64,000 nucleotides of DNA, from positions 20,408,691-20,472,690 of the forward strand of contig AP025067.1 in assembly GCA_036186865.1 (NCBI GenBank). The letters run 5' to 3'. Below, piece after piece: positions 44,522-56,133 of the stretch (position 1 is the stretch's first letter; each line of letters opens with the position of its first letter). The translations under genes were made by a program, and so were the position numbers. The notes below the pieces were generated by a model. That model was not told the DNA's origin. It was given only the letters and a program-made list of their open reading frames with translations, and searched no databases. This stretch comes from Eustoma russellianum. Lineage: Eukaryota; Streptophyta; Magnoliopsida; Gentianales; Gentianaceae.

Positions 44522-47290
44522 TGTTGTGATATATCATGTTTGAATGATTGCAAAATGCATATGTGAGCATGTAGATTGTTGTGATATATTGCAAAATGCA
44601 TATGTGAGCATGTATGTGTGTATAACGTTTAAAGTATATGTGAGCATGGGATTGAATTTATGAGCTAGAATTTATGAGCTAAATGTGAAATTGATTGAAT
44701 GAATCAAGATTGAACAAGTTTGATTAAGATCATGAGATTGAACTTGGCCAATTCAATCACATGTCTAAATCAAGACATGTTCAAACTGATCTTAGATGAT
44801 ATATATGCCAATACATGTTAATTATATGATCTAACCAAGCCTTGAAGTCACATGACTTACAATATAAGGCAAATTGCTCGGTTTAGTATCCTATTGCAGG
44901 TTTTGGTTCATATCTTGGGCAAATGAACTCCAAATTGAGTGATTCAAAAGCCCACATGATCCTTATTCAATTTAGAATCTAATTGGCTGAGGAAAAGCAT
45001 GCTTGACACGGATAAAAACTGACTTGACACGGTGGTGAAGCTTATTGATCTTTATAAGGGTTATTTTGGTAATTTCACCATTTGGACTTCTCATTCTTAT
45101 TTGGTCTTCTTCCAACGGATTTATATGATCATATGACACATTTATAAGTCATGTCACATCATGGCAAAAATGAATCTGGAGCAGCACCATGTCTAGGTTC
45201 ATCCTAGGACAAAATTCCTATTTTTGTGCTAAGGGGTATTCTGGTCTCTTCACTTGCCAATGGATCTTCTAACGTGTTATATATTGTTTATATGATGTTT
45301 ATATGTGTTTATGTCACATATAGTACATGTCCTATATTTATGGAAACGGGCAGCATGGTATACCAATTGGAATTCTTATATTATGGTTATCACATATATG
45401 GTTTTCTTGGAATTCTTGGCATTCTTCATATGGTATTCTATGCTACATGTTGAAGACATAAATGACTATATATTATATGTGTGCACACGGATATTGGCAC
45501 AAATCATGTTCAAACCTTCAGCTTTTGAACAAGTCAAGGCAAGTTGAAACAAACCCTATTTTGGTGCTGATTTCAAATGATTATTCTTGTATATTTTGGA
45601 GCTGTTTTCAACGGCTATGTTGGCTCAAAAATGAAGAAAAATTTCGTATGTTATATGGTCAAGATTCAGGTTATAATGTGTGACAAAAACAAGTCCTACA
45701 ATGTAGCAAATTTGAAGCAAAAGTCTCTCAACCAAAGCCATATGCAACGGCTATATGATTGAAGACCAAGTCAAGCTGATTTCTATCTATCTTTGAACTA
45801 CTCTCCAATGCCTATCTTCTAGGCCATTCCAACGTCCATTTAGTGTTCAAAATGAGGAGATAAAATTGTTCAAAACACATGCAAATTCAGCTGCATACAT
45901 GGCAAGTTATTCACACATGGACATTGCTGATTGGAGCTGCCTTTTAAACGTTCAAATGAAGTCATTTTCCACCTCAGCTCCAACGTCTATAATGGGATAA
46001 AAGTTCAGTTGGAAGACCAATTCAAAGCATCAAAAGATCAACTTTATCTTGAAAGTCAAATGCTGAATTTGGATAGCTAGAAAAGTGCTGATTTTTCTCC
46101 ATTCTCAACCAGCTCCAACGTCTACTTTGAGGAGCCTTTAGGCTGTCCTCTTGGCTATAAATAGCTCCAAAGGTGAAGAGTAAAAGTGCACCAACGAAAA
46201 ACAAAAGAAAAGCGAGCAAGACATTCAGCTCTTTGTCTCCATTCTTCTCATCTACTCTTCTATATTGAAGAACACATTTGCAGCAAGCTTTATGATTGTA
46301 TAGTTCTTCATTTCTTGTCATTTCAACACCTTTTAAACGACATATTGTAAGGGAGAAGCTGGTGTATAAAGCTTACTCCTTAGAGGTGAGCAAAAGGTGC
46401 AAAGGTGCAAAGGTGAAACAAACTAGTTGCTGTTTGTTTTGGTGAAGTCTCTTGAAGAAGTTGGTGAAAAGCTTCTTCCTTTGGCTTTGTAAGGTGACTT
46501 TGGTGTTTGGTGTTTAGTGAAATCCAAGAGAAGGTGTCTCTTGGGACTGGAGTAGGTCACATTGACCGAACCAGGATAATTCCTTGTGTTCTTTACTTAT
46601 TTCCTGCACTTACTGTTTTCTGCCTGAGAATTACACTAACTTGGCACGCATAATTGAACAAGCAAACAGTCTTAGAATTGCATGAATTTTGGATATATTA
46701 TACTTCAATGTGTTAGCTTTCATTAGCCGCAAGAATCACTAAATTCTGAGGAGTTTAGCATATTCAAATCGTCTTCACAAAATTGTTGCTACATTCTGTG
46801 AACAATTCTGACCAGTGTGCAAAACTTGTTCAATTTGAATAGGTTATCCTACGAATCTTGAAGTGAGCCTTACATCAAATTAAACTAGACATCATAAGGT
46901 TTAATTTGACATAAGATTCATCAAAATAGCACGGGTAGATTTTGAGATATCATCGTTTGAAGTTAAGCTAACATTCTGCCTGAAACTGCCAGAATTGCAC
47001 ACTTTACTTATCTTGTTTATTTGAACGTGCAAACTTGCTTGGAATTGACTGAAATTTTTATGACATACTATAAACATTCTAAACTTGATCTCTGCCAAGT
47101 TTGAGAGCTTGCACAGGTGTATAAGTGGTTCAACCAAAGCGCTCAAAACAGTGAACTGTTTCTGGAAATTCCAGAATCTGAGGCTAAAGAGGCAAAGGGG
47201 TCTTCAAACAACTTTTTGAAGGTAATTGTAGTGTAATTTCCGCTAACCCACTATTCACCCCCCCTCTAGTGGTGCTATACAGGTCCAACA
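44522..47290 (+). repeat. 3' LTR of D (2769 bp)
   Basis: Copy of 35940-38708; TATA box at 46156-46164. Confidence 0.96.
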
Positions 47291-47295
47291 AGGAC
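47291..47295. repeat. Target-site duplication of D (right copy, aggac)
   Basis: Pairs with 35935-35939. Confidence 0.97.
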
Positions 47296-48284
47296 AATAT
47301 AGTTGCTGATGCCCTCTCTAGGAAATACACGGTAGTGACTACATTATCCTCACAATTCTTAGGATTCGAATCACTTAAGGACTTGTACCCCAATGACCAT
47401 GATTTTGACACCATTTTTGAGGCACGTAAAGAGGCACCATTTGGAAAATTCTACATGCATGAGGGATACCTTTTCAAAGAGCATAAACTCTGTGTTCCCC
47501 AATCTTCCCTACGAGAAGCATTGACTAGAGAAGCCCATGGAGGAGGATTAATGGGTCATTTCAGAGTGTTCAAAACCCTTGAAACCCTTAAGGAACATTT
47601 CTATTGGCCACACATGCACGTAGATGTTGAGAGGTTATGTGGTAGTTGCATCACTTGCAAACAAGCCAAATCCAACAAGTCCCAACCATATGGCCTACAC
47701 AAGCCCTTACCCGTTCCTAATTCCCCTTGGATTGACATTTCCATAGACTTTGTTTTAGGACTTCCTAGGTCTTGAGGAGGGCGCGATAGCATTTATGTTG
47801 TGGTAGATAGGTTTTAAAAAATGGCACACTTTATTGCATGTAGGAAAGTTGATGACGCCACACATGTTGCTGACTTGTTCTTTAAAGAAATCGTGAGATT
47901 GCATGGCATGCCACATACCATTGTAAGTGATAGAGACACGAAATTTCTAAGTCACTTTTGGCATGTTTTGTGGGCTAAACTTGGTACTCAATTAATGTTT
48001 TCTACCATGGCTCACCCACAAACTGATGAACAAACTGAAGTAGTTAATCGTACTCTTTCTCAACTCTTGCATGCCATTTTGCAAAAAACATCTTAAACAT
48101 TGGGAAGATTTTTTACCATATATCGCGTTTGCATACAATAGGAGTGTCCATCACGGTACATTGCATAGTCCATTTGAAATCGTGTATGGTTTTAACCCCT
48201 TGTCTCCCCTTGATTTGATCCCTATTCCCGTGCATGAACGTTCAAGTCTTGATCGTAAACAAAAAGCAGAAAAGATAAGAAACT
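47296..48284 (+). pseudogene. E RNase H end and integrase, decayed
   Basis: It resumes with NIVADALSRKY. The integrase zinc finger (REAHGGGLMGHF to SCITCKQAK) and the first catalytic region (SIDFVLGLPRS) are intact up to a TGA at 47773. A TAA follows at 47816, then VSDRDTKFLSHFW and the HPQTDEQTEVVNRT region, and a frameshift near 48090. F interrupts it at 48285. Confidence 0.88.
48280..48284. repeat. Target-site duplication of F (left copy, aaact)
   Basis: aaact recurs at 54560-54564; removing F restores E integrase reading (KKLHEHVKTQLEK). Confidence 0.96.
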
Positions 48285-49718
48285 TGATGAGCCCACGATG
48301 GGGTCAACGCAACATATTTTCATGTATCATTTATTGTCACATGTTAGTTCTATAAGACATGGCATATCACTGTTAACTCCGCACACACTAGTGCTACTTC
48401 TTATGTCTTATAGTCTTAACTAACCCTTAGGACATGTCATATATGTTGTGTATCTTGTGTTTGTTGCTTGGTGTCTTTGAAGATAGGTCAAAGAGAGCTT
48501 CGAGGACGAACCCTTCTCAAGTGGGAGGGAATGATGAGCTACAGCCTAACCTTGTGGATACAAACACTGATGATGACGCCTCACTGCCCCGCACAGGTCC
48601 CATAACAAGGAGTATGGCTAAGAAGTTGTTACATTGTGTTGAATCATTTCTTTATAGGCATGAAGAGGATGAACCAAGCAAAGATGATGTCCATTGGGTT
48701 TCCATGATACAAGCTTTGATCTAGTTGTATCAAAAGCATGTTGTACATATCTTTAGTTGTTCTTTTTAATATTGTTGGTTGGTTAACCATGTTTTTGGAT
48801 AGTTTGTGTTGTATTATTGCCTTGTCTTTCAGGTACACGTACTTAGCTTGAAAATGCAATTAGAACCTGAATTTTTGTTCAAGCAAGGAGGTGATAAGCA
48901 AGTAGCTTACAAGCAAGGTGGTGACAAGCACTCATGTCAAATTCAAGAATTGCTCTTCACGTTGGAATGGATGGACAAGCTGCTCATTTCATGAACCAAT
49001 TGGAAGAAGTCTTGCAAATCTTCAAACCAATCAAAAAACAAGCAAAGAGACAAGCAAGCAAGCTACATAACAAATGAACCAATCAAATTGAGATTGTTAA
49101 GGCCTAACTCACGCAAAGGAAGGGTTGAAAATTCAAAGACCAACTTGCAACCAATCAAAGGCATTGCAAACCAAGTTGCTCAAAGTAGTATCCAATCAAA
49201 ATTGATCTAGAAATATGGTTGAAACAAGCAAAGAATGCACGGAAAGCAACCAGAATTCTTGGAACAAAAGTTGTTCAAAAAGCAAGCATGTCATTTAGTC
49301 TTGTACTTTGTACTTTAAACCTTGTACTCTTGTAATTTTCGTTTTGTATAAATAGCATAGGAATCAGAATGTAAAGAACAACAATTTGATATACATTTCA
49401 ATCAAAACTTCCTTTAAGGAAATCTCAACTTTCTAGTTGAAGTTTAAGACCACTAACGGTTTTCTTCCAAGTTCATAGCCTAGAACTTGTTAGTATTCAC
49501 TTCATCTTTTGGTTTACAGCATCTTAGGGTCTCATTGAGGTTTTAGATGTGTTGGAGTGCCAAAGAGGGAGAGGTGTTGGCATCAATTGAGCTAAGAACA
49601 ACGGTTACAGTTCAAGGGGTGTCTTTGTGATGTTCTTTGCCATAGCTTTTGTTCAAATCAGTTTGGAATAGGAGACAAAGTCCTTGGCAACGTTTTCTAG
49701 CCTTCATTTGGCTCATCA
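48285..49718 (+). repeat. 5' LTR of F (1434 bp), composite
   Basis: It starts TGATGAGCCCACGATGG. After 247 bp an internal PPT-like CTCAAGTGGGAGGGAA (48516-48531) is followed at 48532 by TGATGAGCTACAGCC, the LTR start of I, J and H, and the remaining 1187 bp match their full LTR length. TATA box TATAAATAG is at 49347-49355. A 96-codon ORF (48434-48724) reads through the internal PPT into the family pol tail. Confidence 0.93.
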
Positions 49719-51677
49719 ATTGGTATCAGAGCGTTGGTTAGTCTTCTATTCATGTTTACCTTGTTTAACTTGCATAAAATGATGCTGCCGTGTAGCAAAC
49801 TGTTTGTTCTTATATCCATTTAGAATCTGTTTGTTTAGGTAGTTAGTTTATGTTTTAAAGTGTTTATTAGATAGTTTACAATAGTTTGGTAACTTAGTTT
49901 TTAGTAGCAAAAACTGAAACACCACAAAAAGAACATAGACTAGACTTAAGTGTGATAGAATCCCTTTGTGTAGTTTAGGTTAAAACTGTGTGTGTAACCT
50001 GATTGTTCTTATTCAATCTAGCTTAGATAATGTTCATTAGGTCCTAATCTAGAAGTAAACGGCAGTTTAGTGATTCCTTAAAACAGAAAACTTGAACACC
50101 AAAAATAGATTAGTTGATAGATTAGTTTGTAATCAAGTTGTTAAAATTCTGTTTTAGTAGTTGTGTGCAATTTGTTTACACGTTTTATTTGCTGCCCTAT
50201 TTAGCTTAGTTAGAGTAGTTTGCAACATAGTTTAAGTGTTTTAGTTGGTTGTTTAGTTTAGCACAAGAAATCCGAAAACTAAGAACAAAACAAGTGGTTT
50301 TAGTTAACTAAGTGTGCTGCATAGTTTCTAGTGTTACACGTTTGATAAGTAGGATATAAACACTTGCATCTAGTATCATCTAGCTTAGAAACTGATTGCA
50401 TCATACAAACAAAAACCAAACAAAAACAAAGTAGGATAGATCACCTAAAAACAAAACAAAACAAGCTAGCTAGTTTGCATCAAAGCCGATTTCCATTAGT
50501 TGATATAGTAATCAGCCTTATAAACTGCATTTAGAAACAACTAAGTTGCATTTAGCTATCTTAAGATTAGTTAGATCATTTGCATCAAAAACAGAAAAAA
50601 AACCGAAACAATTTAGTTTAAACTTGATTAAATCTTTGAATGCTATTTGTTTAAACTTGTTGAATTTGATTTCACCACCCCCGTTACACCTTAAGTCATT
50701 GTTTGGTACAAACTTGATTGAATCTTTTAATTGAAACATTATTGACTTGAGATTTGTTAAAAGTGAAGTAAATTTGTAAGAAACAAGATTTGATTTCAAA
50801 TTTTAACGTTGGCTTTACGTTTATCTTTACTTGGGATTGATTCAATTGTTTAAAGACTTTATTGGACTTAAGTTCTTACTTAGGATCACTTTGTCTATAT
50901 TTATCCCTACACTGTTAAATTGCCGACCCTGTTATCATCTTGTTGTCTTTACACTTCTTCAACTTGCATTGAACTTTCATCTATATTTGGTTGTTAAATT
51001 TGTGAAACAGTTTTCATATCATTAGTGTTCTTCCGTGTTGTTCAAAGAACGTTTCACAAAAGCCACACCAAAACTTGTGCAAGTAAAACCAAAGAAAAAG
51101 AAGCCGTGAGCAATGTCTCATAAAGGCAAGTGAGCAGTAGACGCACAAAACAGACAAAGCCAATCCAAAGGAAAATAATTAGGCTTGTTTGTGAAAGAAA
51201 CTGAGAGAAAAGTCATTTTTAACGTCAAAAAGCAAGAGACAAGACGTATGAGTGATTTGCACAAGAAGTGAGATATAGCCATCCAAAGTTCACAAAAGGT
51301 GAATTGTGCAAAACCAAAAGCAAATACCTACACCAAAAGTGTTGACTGTTGTAAAAGGTTCCTCGAACAAACCCTTGTTGAACACTTGTGTGTATGTATT
51401 GTATTTCACTTTATTTACAATTGAATGTGCATTAAAGTTTAAAGTAAGTTAAAGGATTGTTCTGTACAAACCCTTAGCTTTCTTTGATTCAGCCAAAAAC
51501 ATCACTTGACTTCTATTTTTCTTTGAATCTTAGATAGTCCAAGATTGTTGTTTATTCAATTGTCAATTTGAAGTAGAAATTTACGTTTTGTTAAAGTTAT
51601 AGTTTGATCTTACTTGCTTGTATTCTGACTTATTTATCTCATTGTTTTACCATCTTGGTTGATTGTTTTGATTAAAC
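49719..51677 (+). other. Primer-binding site and leader of F
   Basis: TGGTATCAGAGC at 49721-49732. The leader is rich in TTAGTT/AAACTA words, related to the leaders of I and J over roughly its first 0.9 kb, and has no convincing ORF. Confidence 0.85.
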
Positions 51678-52973
51678 ATGATTCTAAAAACCATTTGGGG
51701 AGTTGAATGCCATAGGAGAGACTATGATGAACTAGAAAAACGTATGAACTCCTTTGGTCGTACGAATGGTTTATGGGTTGGATATTGGGAATGTAAAACT
51801 CCTAGATATCAAACTCTTTCTCAGTGCAATAAAGACGTTAGTGCATATTACAATGAAATGCTTGATGATTTGTACTATGCTTATGTTGAAGAACATGAGG
51901 AATTAAGCATGATTAGGTTCTTTGCTGGATTAGATAAAGAGATCGCTGATCGCATGTTGTCTGAAAAATTCTCATCACTTTATGACATGTATAAAAAGGC
52001 AAAGATTGTTCAATCAAACCTAATCCCATGGCAAGTTAATCAAAACTATGGGTATGAACTGAACTCTTGTGATTCTGAAAATGACAAACCAAATCCAGTT
52101 AAGTTAAGCAATTTGAGTCAGCCTATGGATAATATTGAAAATGCATTGCTTCAACTTAGAGACATGGTGCAAGTATTGATAGAATCTGAAAAGAACAAAG
52201 ACTTGCAATCTGACATTTCTGTGAATGATGGTTTGTATGAAATTAGCCCCAACATGCCTGAAACTGGAACTCCTTTATCTGAATTGCATGTTCAACCTTG
52301 TGTACTGTCTGAAGAAGACCCTTCACTTGAATCTATTGGTGATTTCCAAAGTGTTAGTCGTTTACTTATAGATGATGTTAATTGTGATAACACTTTGTCT
52401 GAAAATGATTTACATTGTGACATGCATATAAATGAAATCCCTGTGCATGATCTGCATTCTGCTGAGATGCTTGTTTCTGGGTTACAATCTGAATTACATC
52501 ATGTACATTTCATTGATGACATTGATGTAAGTAATTCTGTTGAGAATGACATTGATAAACTAGATTCTTATGATTTGATGTTAGTTGAACTAGATTGTCT
52601 ACTTGATGTAGAGCTTGATCATGATGTCATTATTGAAATAGATTCAGCTACAAATGAACATAAATCCTTGGATGAACTAGTTAATGAATTGAATGACATA
52701 TTTAGTATAGATGAAGATTCTATTTCTGAAATATCTATTTCATCTCATCTTGTTGAATGTCTGCCTGTTGTCATCTCAATTGATACATCTTGTCTAAATA
52801 TTGCACATGTCTGTAAGATTGGTACATTCAGTGTTAACATGTTGCAATGTGCTTTTTGGATGTTGTTTTATCTGTTAGGATGTATGTGTTCTAAAATTTT
52901 TGTTATCATATTGTTAATACATCCTAAACATTTTAGAAAGCGTGTACACACCTTATTCTTTCTTCAAAGATAA
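51678..52973 (+). CDS. F ORF: gag-like protein with acidic middle and hydrophobic C-terminus (431 aa)
   Basis: The start is ATG 51678. Residues about 50-115 keep the second half of a retrotransposon Gag core: QTLSQCNKDVSAYYNEMLDDL, then SMIRFFAGLDKEIADRML and YDMYKKAKIVQ, matching RFLGGLNKEIG and MVHKAEKIE in C. The first 50 residues are a poor match. No zinc knuckle follows. Instead there are about 250 acidic, Asp/Ser/Leu-rich residues (repeated LHxxE and DDxD-type motifs). Near 386-415 lies a strongly hydrophobic, Cys-containing stretch (AFWMLFYLLGCMC…IFVIILLI) ending in a basic tail, a plausible membrane segment. Function unknown; it may be a structural protein acting in cis. The frame is intact while the LTRs are young. 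Confidence 0.8.
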   Translation: MILKTIWGVECHRRDYDELEKRMNSFGRTNGLWVGYWECKTPRYQTLSQCNKDVSAYYNEMLDDLYYAYVEEHEELSMIRFFAGLDKEIADRMLSEKFSSLYDMYKKAKIVQSNLIPWQVNQNYGYELNSCDSENDKPNPVKLSNLSQPMDNIENALLQLRDMVQVLIESEKNKDLQSDISVNDGLYEISPNMPETGTPLSELHVQPCVLSEEDPSLESIGDFQSVSRLLIDDVNCDNTLSENDLHCDMHINEIPVHDLHSAEMLVSGLQSELHHVHFIDDIDVSNSVENDIDKLDSYDLMLVELDCLLDVELDHDVIIEIDSATNEHKSLDELVNELNDIFSIDEDSISEISISSHLVECLPVVISIDTSCLNIAHVCKIGTFSVNMLQCAFWMLFYLLGCMCSKIFVIILLIHPKHFRKRVHTLFFLQR

Positions 52974-53107
52974 GGATGCACCAAGGTATTTTACCTTCAC
53001 CATTTTTATTATCATGTTCCTATTTGGTTATGGTGTAGTTGAGCATACGTGTACATCCTAAACCCCTATCCCTTATTCTATCCATGTTGAGATTCGAGGA
53101 CGAATCA

Positions 53108-53125
53108 TTTTCAAGAGGGAGGGAA
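53108..53125 (+). other. Polypurine tract of F
   Basis: TTTTCAAGAGGGAGGGAA abuts the 3' LTR. The preceding TTCGAGGACGAA block also occurs before the PPTs of H and E. Confidence 0.88.
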
Positions 53126-54559
53126 TGATGAGCCCACGATGGGGTCAACGCAACATATTTTCATGTATCATTTATTGTCACATGTTAGTTCTGTAAGACA
53201 TGGCATATCACTGTTAACTCCGCACACACTAGTGCTACTTCTTATGTCTTATAGTCTTAACTAACCCTTAGGACATGTCATATATGTTGTGTATCTTGTG
53301 TTTGTTGCTTGGTGTCTTTGAAGATAGGTCAAAGAGAGCTTCGAGGACGAACCCTTCTCAAGTGGGAGGGAATGATGAGCTACAGCCTAACCTTGTGGAT
53401 ACAAACACTGATGATGACGCCTCACTGCCCCGCACAGGTCCCATAACAAGGAGTATGGCTAAGAAGTTGTTACATTGTGTTGAATCATTTCTTTATAGGC
53501 ATGAAGAGGATGGACCAAGCAAAGATGATGTCCATTGGGTTTCCATGATACAAGCTTTGATCTAGTTGTATCAAAAGCATGTTGTACATATCTTTAGTTG
53601 TTCTTTTTAATATTGTTGGTTGGTTAACCATGTTTTTGGATAGTTTGTGTTGTATTATTGCCTTGTCTTTCAGGTACACGTACTTAGCTTGAAAATGCAA
53701 TTAGAACCTGAATTTTTGTTCAAGCAAGGAGGTGATAAGCAAGTAGCTTACAAGCAAGGTGGTGACAAGCACTCATGTCAAATTCAAGAATTGCTCTTCA
53801 CGTTGGAATGGATGGACAAGCTGCTCATTTCATGAACCAATTGGAAGAAGTCTTGCAAATCTTCAAACCAATCAAAAAACAAGCAAAGAGACAAGCAAGC
53901 AAGCTACATAACAAATGAACCAATCAAATTGAGATTGTTAAGGCCTAACTCACGCAAAGGAAGGGTTGAAAATTCAAAGACCAACTTGCAACCAATCAAA
54001 GGCATTGCAAACCAAGTTGCTCAAAGTAGTATCCAATCAAAATTGATCTAGAAATATGGTTGAAACAAGCAAAGAATGCACGGAAAGCAACCAGAATTCT
54101 TGGAACAAAAGTTGTTCAAAAAGCAAGCATGTCATTTAGTCTTGTACTTTGTACTTTAAACCTTGTACTCTTGTAATTTTCGTTTTGTATAAATAGCATA
54201 GGAATCAGAATGTAAAGAACAACAATTTGATATACATTTCAATCAAAACTTCCTTTAAGGAAATCTCAACTTTCTAGTTGAAGTTTAAGACCACTAACGG
54301 TTTTCTTCCAAGTTCATAGCCTAGAACTTGTTAGTATTCACTTCATCTTTTGGTTTACAGCATCTTAGGGTCTCATTGAGGTTTTAGATGTGTTGGAGTG
54401 CCAAAGAGGGAGAGGTGTTGGCATCAATTGAGCTAAGAACAACGGTTACAGTTCAAGGGGTGTCTTTGTGATGTTCTTTGCCATAGCTTTTGTTCAAATC
54501 AGTTTGGAATAGGAGACAAAGTCCTTGGCAACGTTTTCTAGCCTTCATTTGGCTCATCA
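53126..54559 (+). repeat. 3' LTR of F (1434 bp)
   Basis: Copy of 48285-49718 with the embedded PPT ending at 53372 and the inner LTR start at 53373; TATA box at 54188-54196. Confidence 0.94.
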
Positions 54560-54564
54560 AAACT
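54560..54564. repeat. Target-site duplication of F (right copy, aaact)
   Basis: Pairs with 48280-48284. Confidence 0.96.
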
Positions 54565-55060
54565 GCATGAACACGTAAAAACACAACTTGAGAAGAAAAA
54601 CCAAGCTTATGAAAAATGAGCCAACAAACATAGAAAACAAGTTGTGTTTGAACCAGGTGATTTGGTGTTGTTACATTCACGCAAAGAAAGGTTTCCCAAT
54701 GAACGAAATTCAAAATTGTTGCCTAGAGGAGATGGACCATTCAAAGCCTTAAAACGCATAGGTGATAATGCTTACATCCTTGATCTTCCCAAGAGGTATG
54801 GTTTTATTTCTTCTACTTTTAATTTGGCTGACCTCACCCCTTTCACTGCTGACCCTTCCGATTCGAGGACGAATCCTCTTGAGAAGGGGGGATCGATGAG
54901 GATCGGGGATCCCATCAAGAGGTCATGGGTCCTATGACAAGAAGGAGGACTAGAGAACTTGAACATCAAGTTGGAACCTTCTTGTACAAGCATGTTCAAG
55001 ATGAACCTAAGGCTCATTGGGTTCACCTCATGGAACCCACGTTGCAAACATATTCTCCCA
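54565..55060 (+). pseudogene. E integrase C-terminus, PPT and tail
   Basis: After a stop at 54617 the GPY/F module is readable (FEPGDLVLLHSRKERFPNE, LPRGDGPFKALKRIGDNAYILDLP). The DSRTNP block and the PPT CTTGAGAAGGGGGG (about 54878-54891) follow. Beyond the LTR boundary a shifted frame shows the tail GPMTRRRTRELEHQVGTFLYKH and DEPKAHW, comparable with the LTR-encoded tails of C and H. Confidence 0.82.
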
Positions 55061-56133
55061 CCCCCCAAAACGTGTATTCTTTATTTTGAATATTGTTTTG
55101 TTTTATTGTGATCCTTGTTTAGATGTGTTGATTTGTTGGAAATTAGGTACATGGAAGATCCAAGCCAAATGGAGGTCCACAAAGGGTTTAAAAGCGTGTG
55201 TACCTAAAGAAGGAGACAAAAGGAATGTCTGTCATGAGGAGAATGTTTGCCTCAACAAGTTCAAATGTTGTCCAAACTGGAATCTCTTCTTAAAATTAGT
55301 TCAAGATTATCTCCATCCACAACAAAAGGGGCGGCCACTTGAAGCTCAAAAGTGGAGATCAAATTGAATTCAAACTTGAAGACAAACTTGAATTCAAACT
55401 CAACCATGATTTGAATTTCAAGTTCCAACCAATTTGAGACTTAAATTTCAAAGCACAAGAGCAGATTTCAGCCAATAATCCACACGCCATTCTTGAACCA
55501 AGGAGGAGATGAGATCACAATTCAAAGTTGAATCCAAATTTGAATTCAAATTCAAACTCAATTTGAATTCAATTTTCAACCAACCTTTGAATTCAATTCC
55601 AACCACTTTATCATCATCAAATCAGGTCTCCAACACCCTCATCATTCATCAAAATCTACTGGAAGAAGTGGAGAGGATAATCAACAACCAATTAAAAGTG
55701 AACTCAAATTCAAACTCAACTTGAATTCAAACTTCACCCAACTTTTGAATTCAACTTCAACCACATCCTACTCATTAAATCAGCTTCTCTAAGGCCTCGT
55801 TTGATCATCATACACAGCTGGATATGTGAAGATGACATCCTACAATCAATTCAAATATTGGCTAGGATTTGTTTTAGTTTTGAATTCAAACAAATTTCAA
55901 TTTTAATACTTGTTAGCTAGTTTTATTTGAAATAATTTCTACCTATTCCAAGGCTGATAGGCATGATTTCTAGCCTATAAATAAGGCCCCTTGGGGCGTG
56001 TACAAGGACAACTTTGGATGAAGTAAAATCTTGATATTTTTCTTCACTTCTTGTGAGACTTTGTTTTCTTGGTTTTGCATTAAAAATCTAAGTTAATATC
56101 CTTCAAATTGAGCATTTTGAATGTGTTGCCATT
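54894..56133 (+). repeat. Putative 3' LTR of E, interrupted by J
   Basis: It begins after the PPT (GATGAGGATCGGGG; the terminal TG appears mutated). TATA-like CTATAAATAAGG is near 55976-55987. Positions 55360-55760 are rich in GAATTCAAA/TTTGAATTC words. J cuts it at 56134, so the LTR end is off-window or lost. The ORFs at 55017-55367 and 55509-55724 look incidental. Confidence 0.6.
55360..55760. repeat. Low-complexity GAATTC/TTGAATTCAAA-rich tract
   Basis: Many imperfect, partly palindromic copies of ttgaattcaaac and aattcaaattcaaactc lie within the E 3' LTR. No coding pattern is evident. Confidence 0.7.

Larger units (their letters stand above)
35940..47290 (+). mobile_element. Copia element D, Sirevirus-like, apparently intact
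   Basis: The 11,351-bp element has two 2769-bp LTRs (offset 8582; one substitution seen, near 37671/46253), a TSD, primer site, full gag, full pol and a PPT cluster. It is in the same orientation as E. It is the least damaged copy of the family to which A belongs. Confidence 0.97.
48285..54559 (+). mobile_element. Element F: non-autonomous LTR retrotransposon with one gag-like ORF
   Basis: The 6275-bp element has 1434-bp LTRs (offset 4841; two differences seen: CTATAAG/CTGTAAG and an E/G codon in the tail), a TSD, a tRNA-iMet primer site and a PPT. The interior holds a 1.9-kb leader related to those of I and J, and a single 431-codon ORF. No protease, RT, RNase H or integrase motif is present, so it depends on enzymes from another element, most plausibly an autonomous I/J/H-type relative. 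Confidence 0.93.
2597..56133 (+). mobile_element. Element E: old, decayed Ty3/gypsy element that hosts I, B, C, D, F and J
   Basis: E survives as 2597-3109, 22886-24284, 32998-35939, 47296-48284 and 54565-56133. Removing C, D and F with one TSD copy each makes the polyprotein reading continuous in gag, at the RNase H/connection region and in the integrase C-terminus. Domain order is gag, protease, RT, RNase H, integrase. It carries many stops, frameshifts and a protease deletion and is clearly dead. The protein is related to, but well diverged from, that of B and C. Confidence 0.85.

Noticed and set aside
49719..51677. Host gene or promoter in the long F leader
   Set aside because: The first part matches the I and J leaders, and I see no conserved ORF, splice structure or RNA gene.
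52839..52973. Retroviral envelope protein at the F ORF C-terminus
   Set aside because: A single hydrophobic stretch is present, but no signal peptide, cleavage site or envelope-like ectodomain is visible; calling it env would be unsupported.
55360..55760. Satellite or CRISPR-like array in the GAATTC-rich tract
   Set aside because: Units are irregular in length and spacing with no constant repeat and spacer structure; it is low-complexity LTR sequence.
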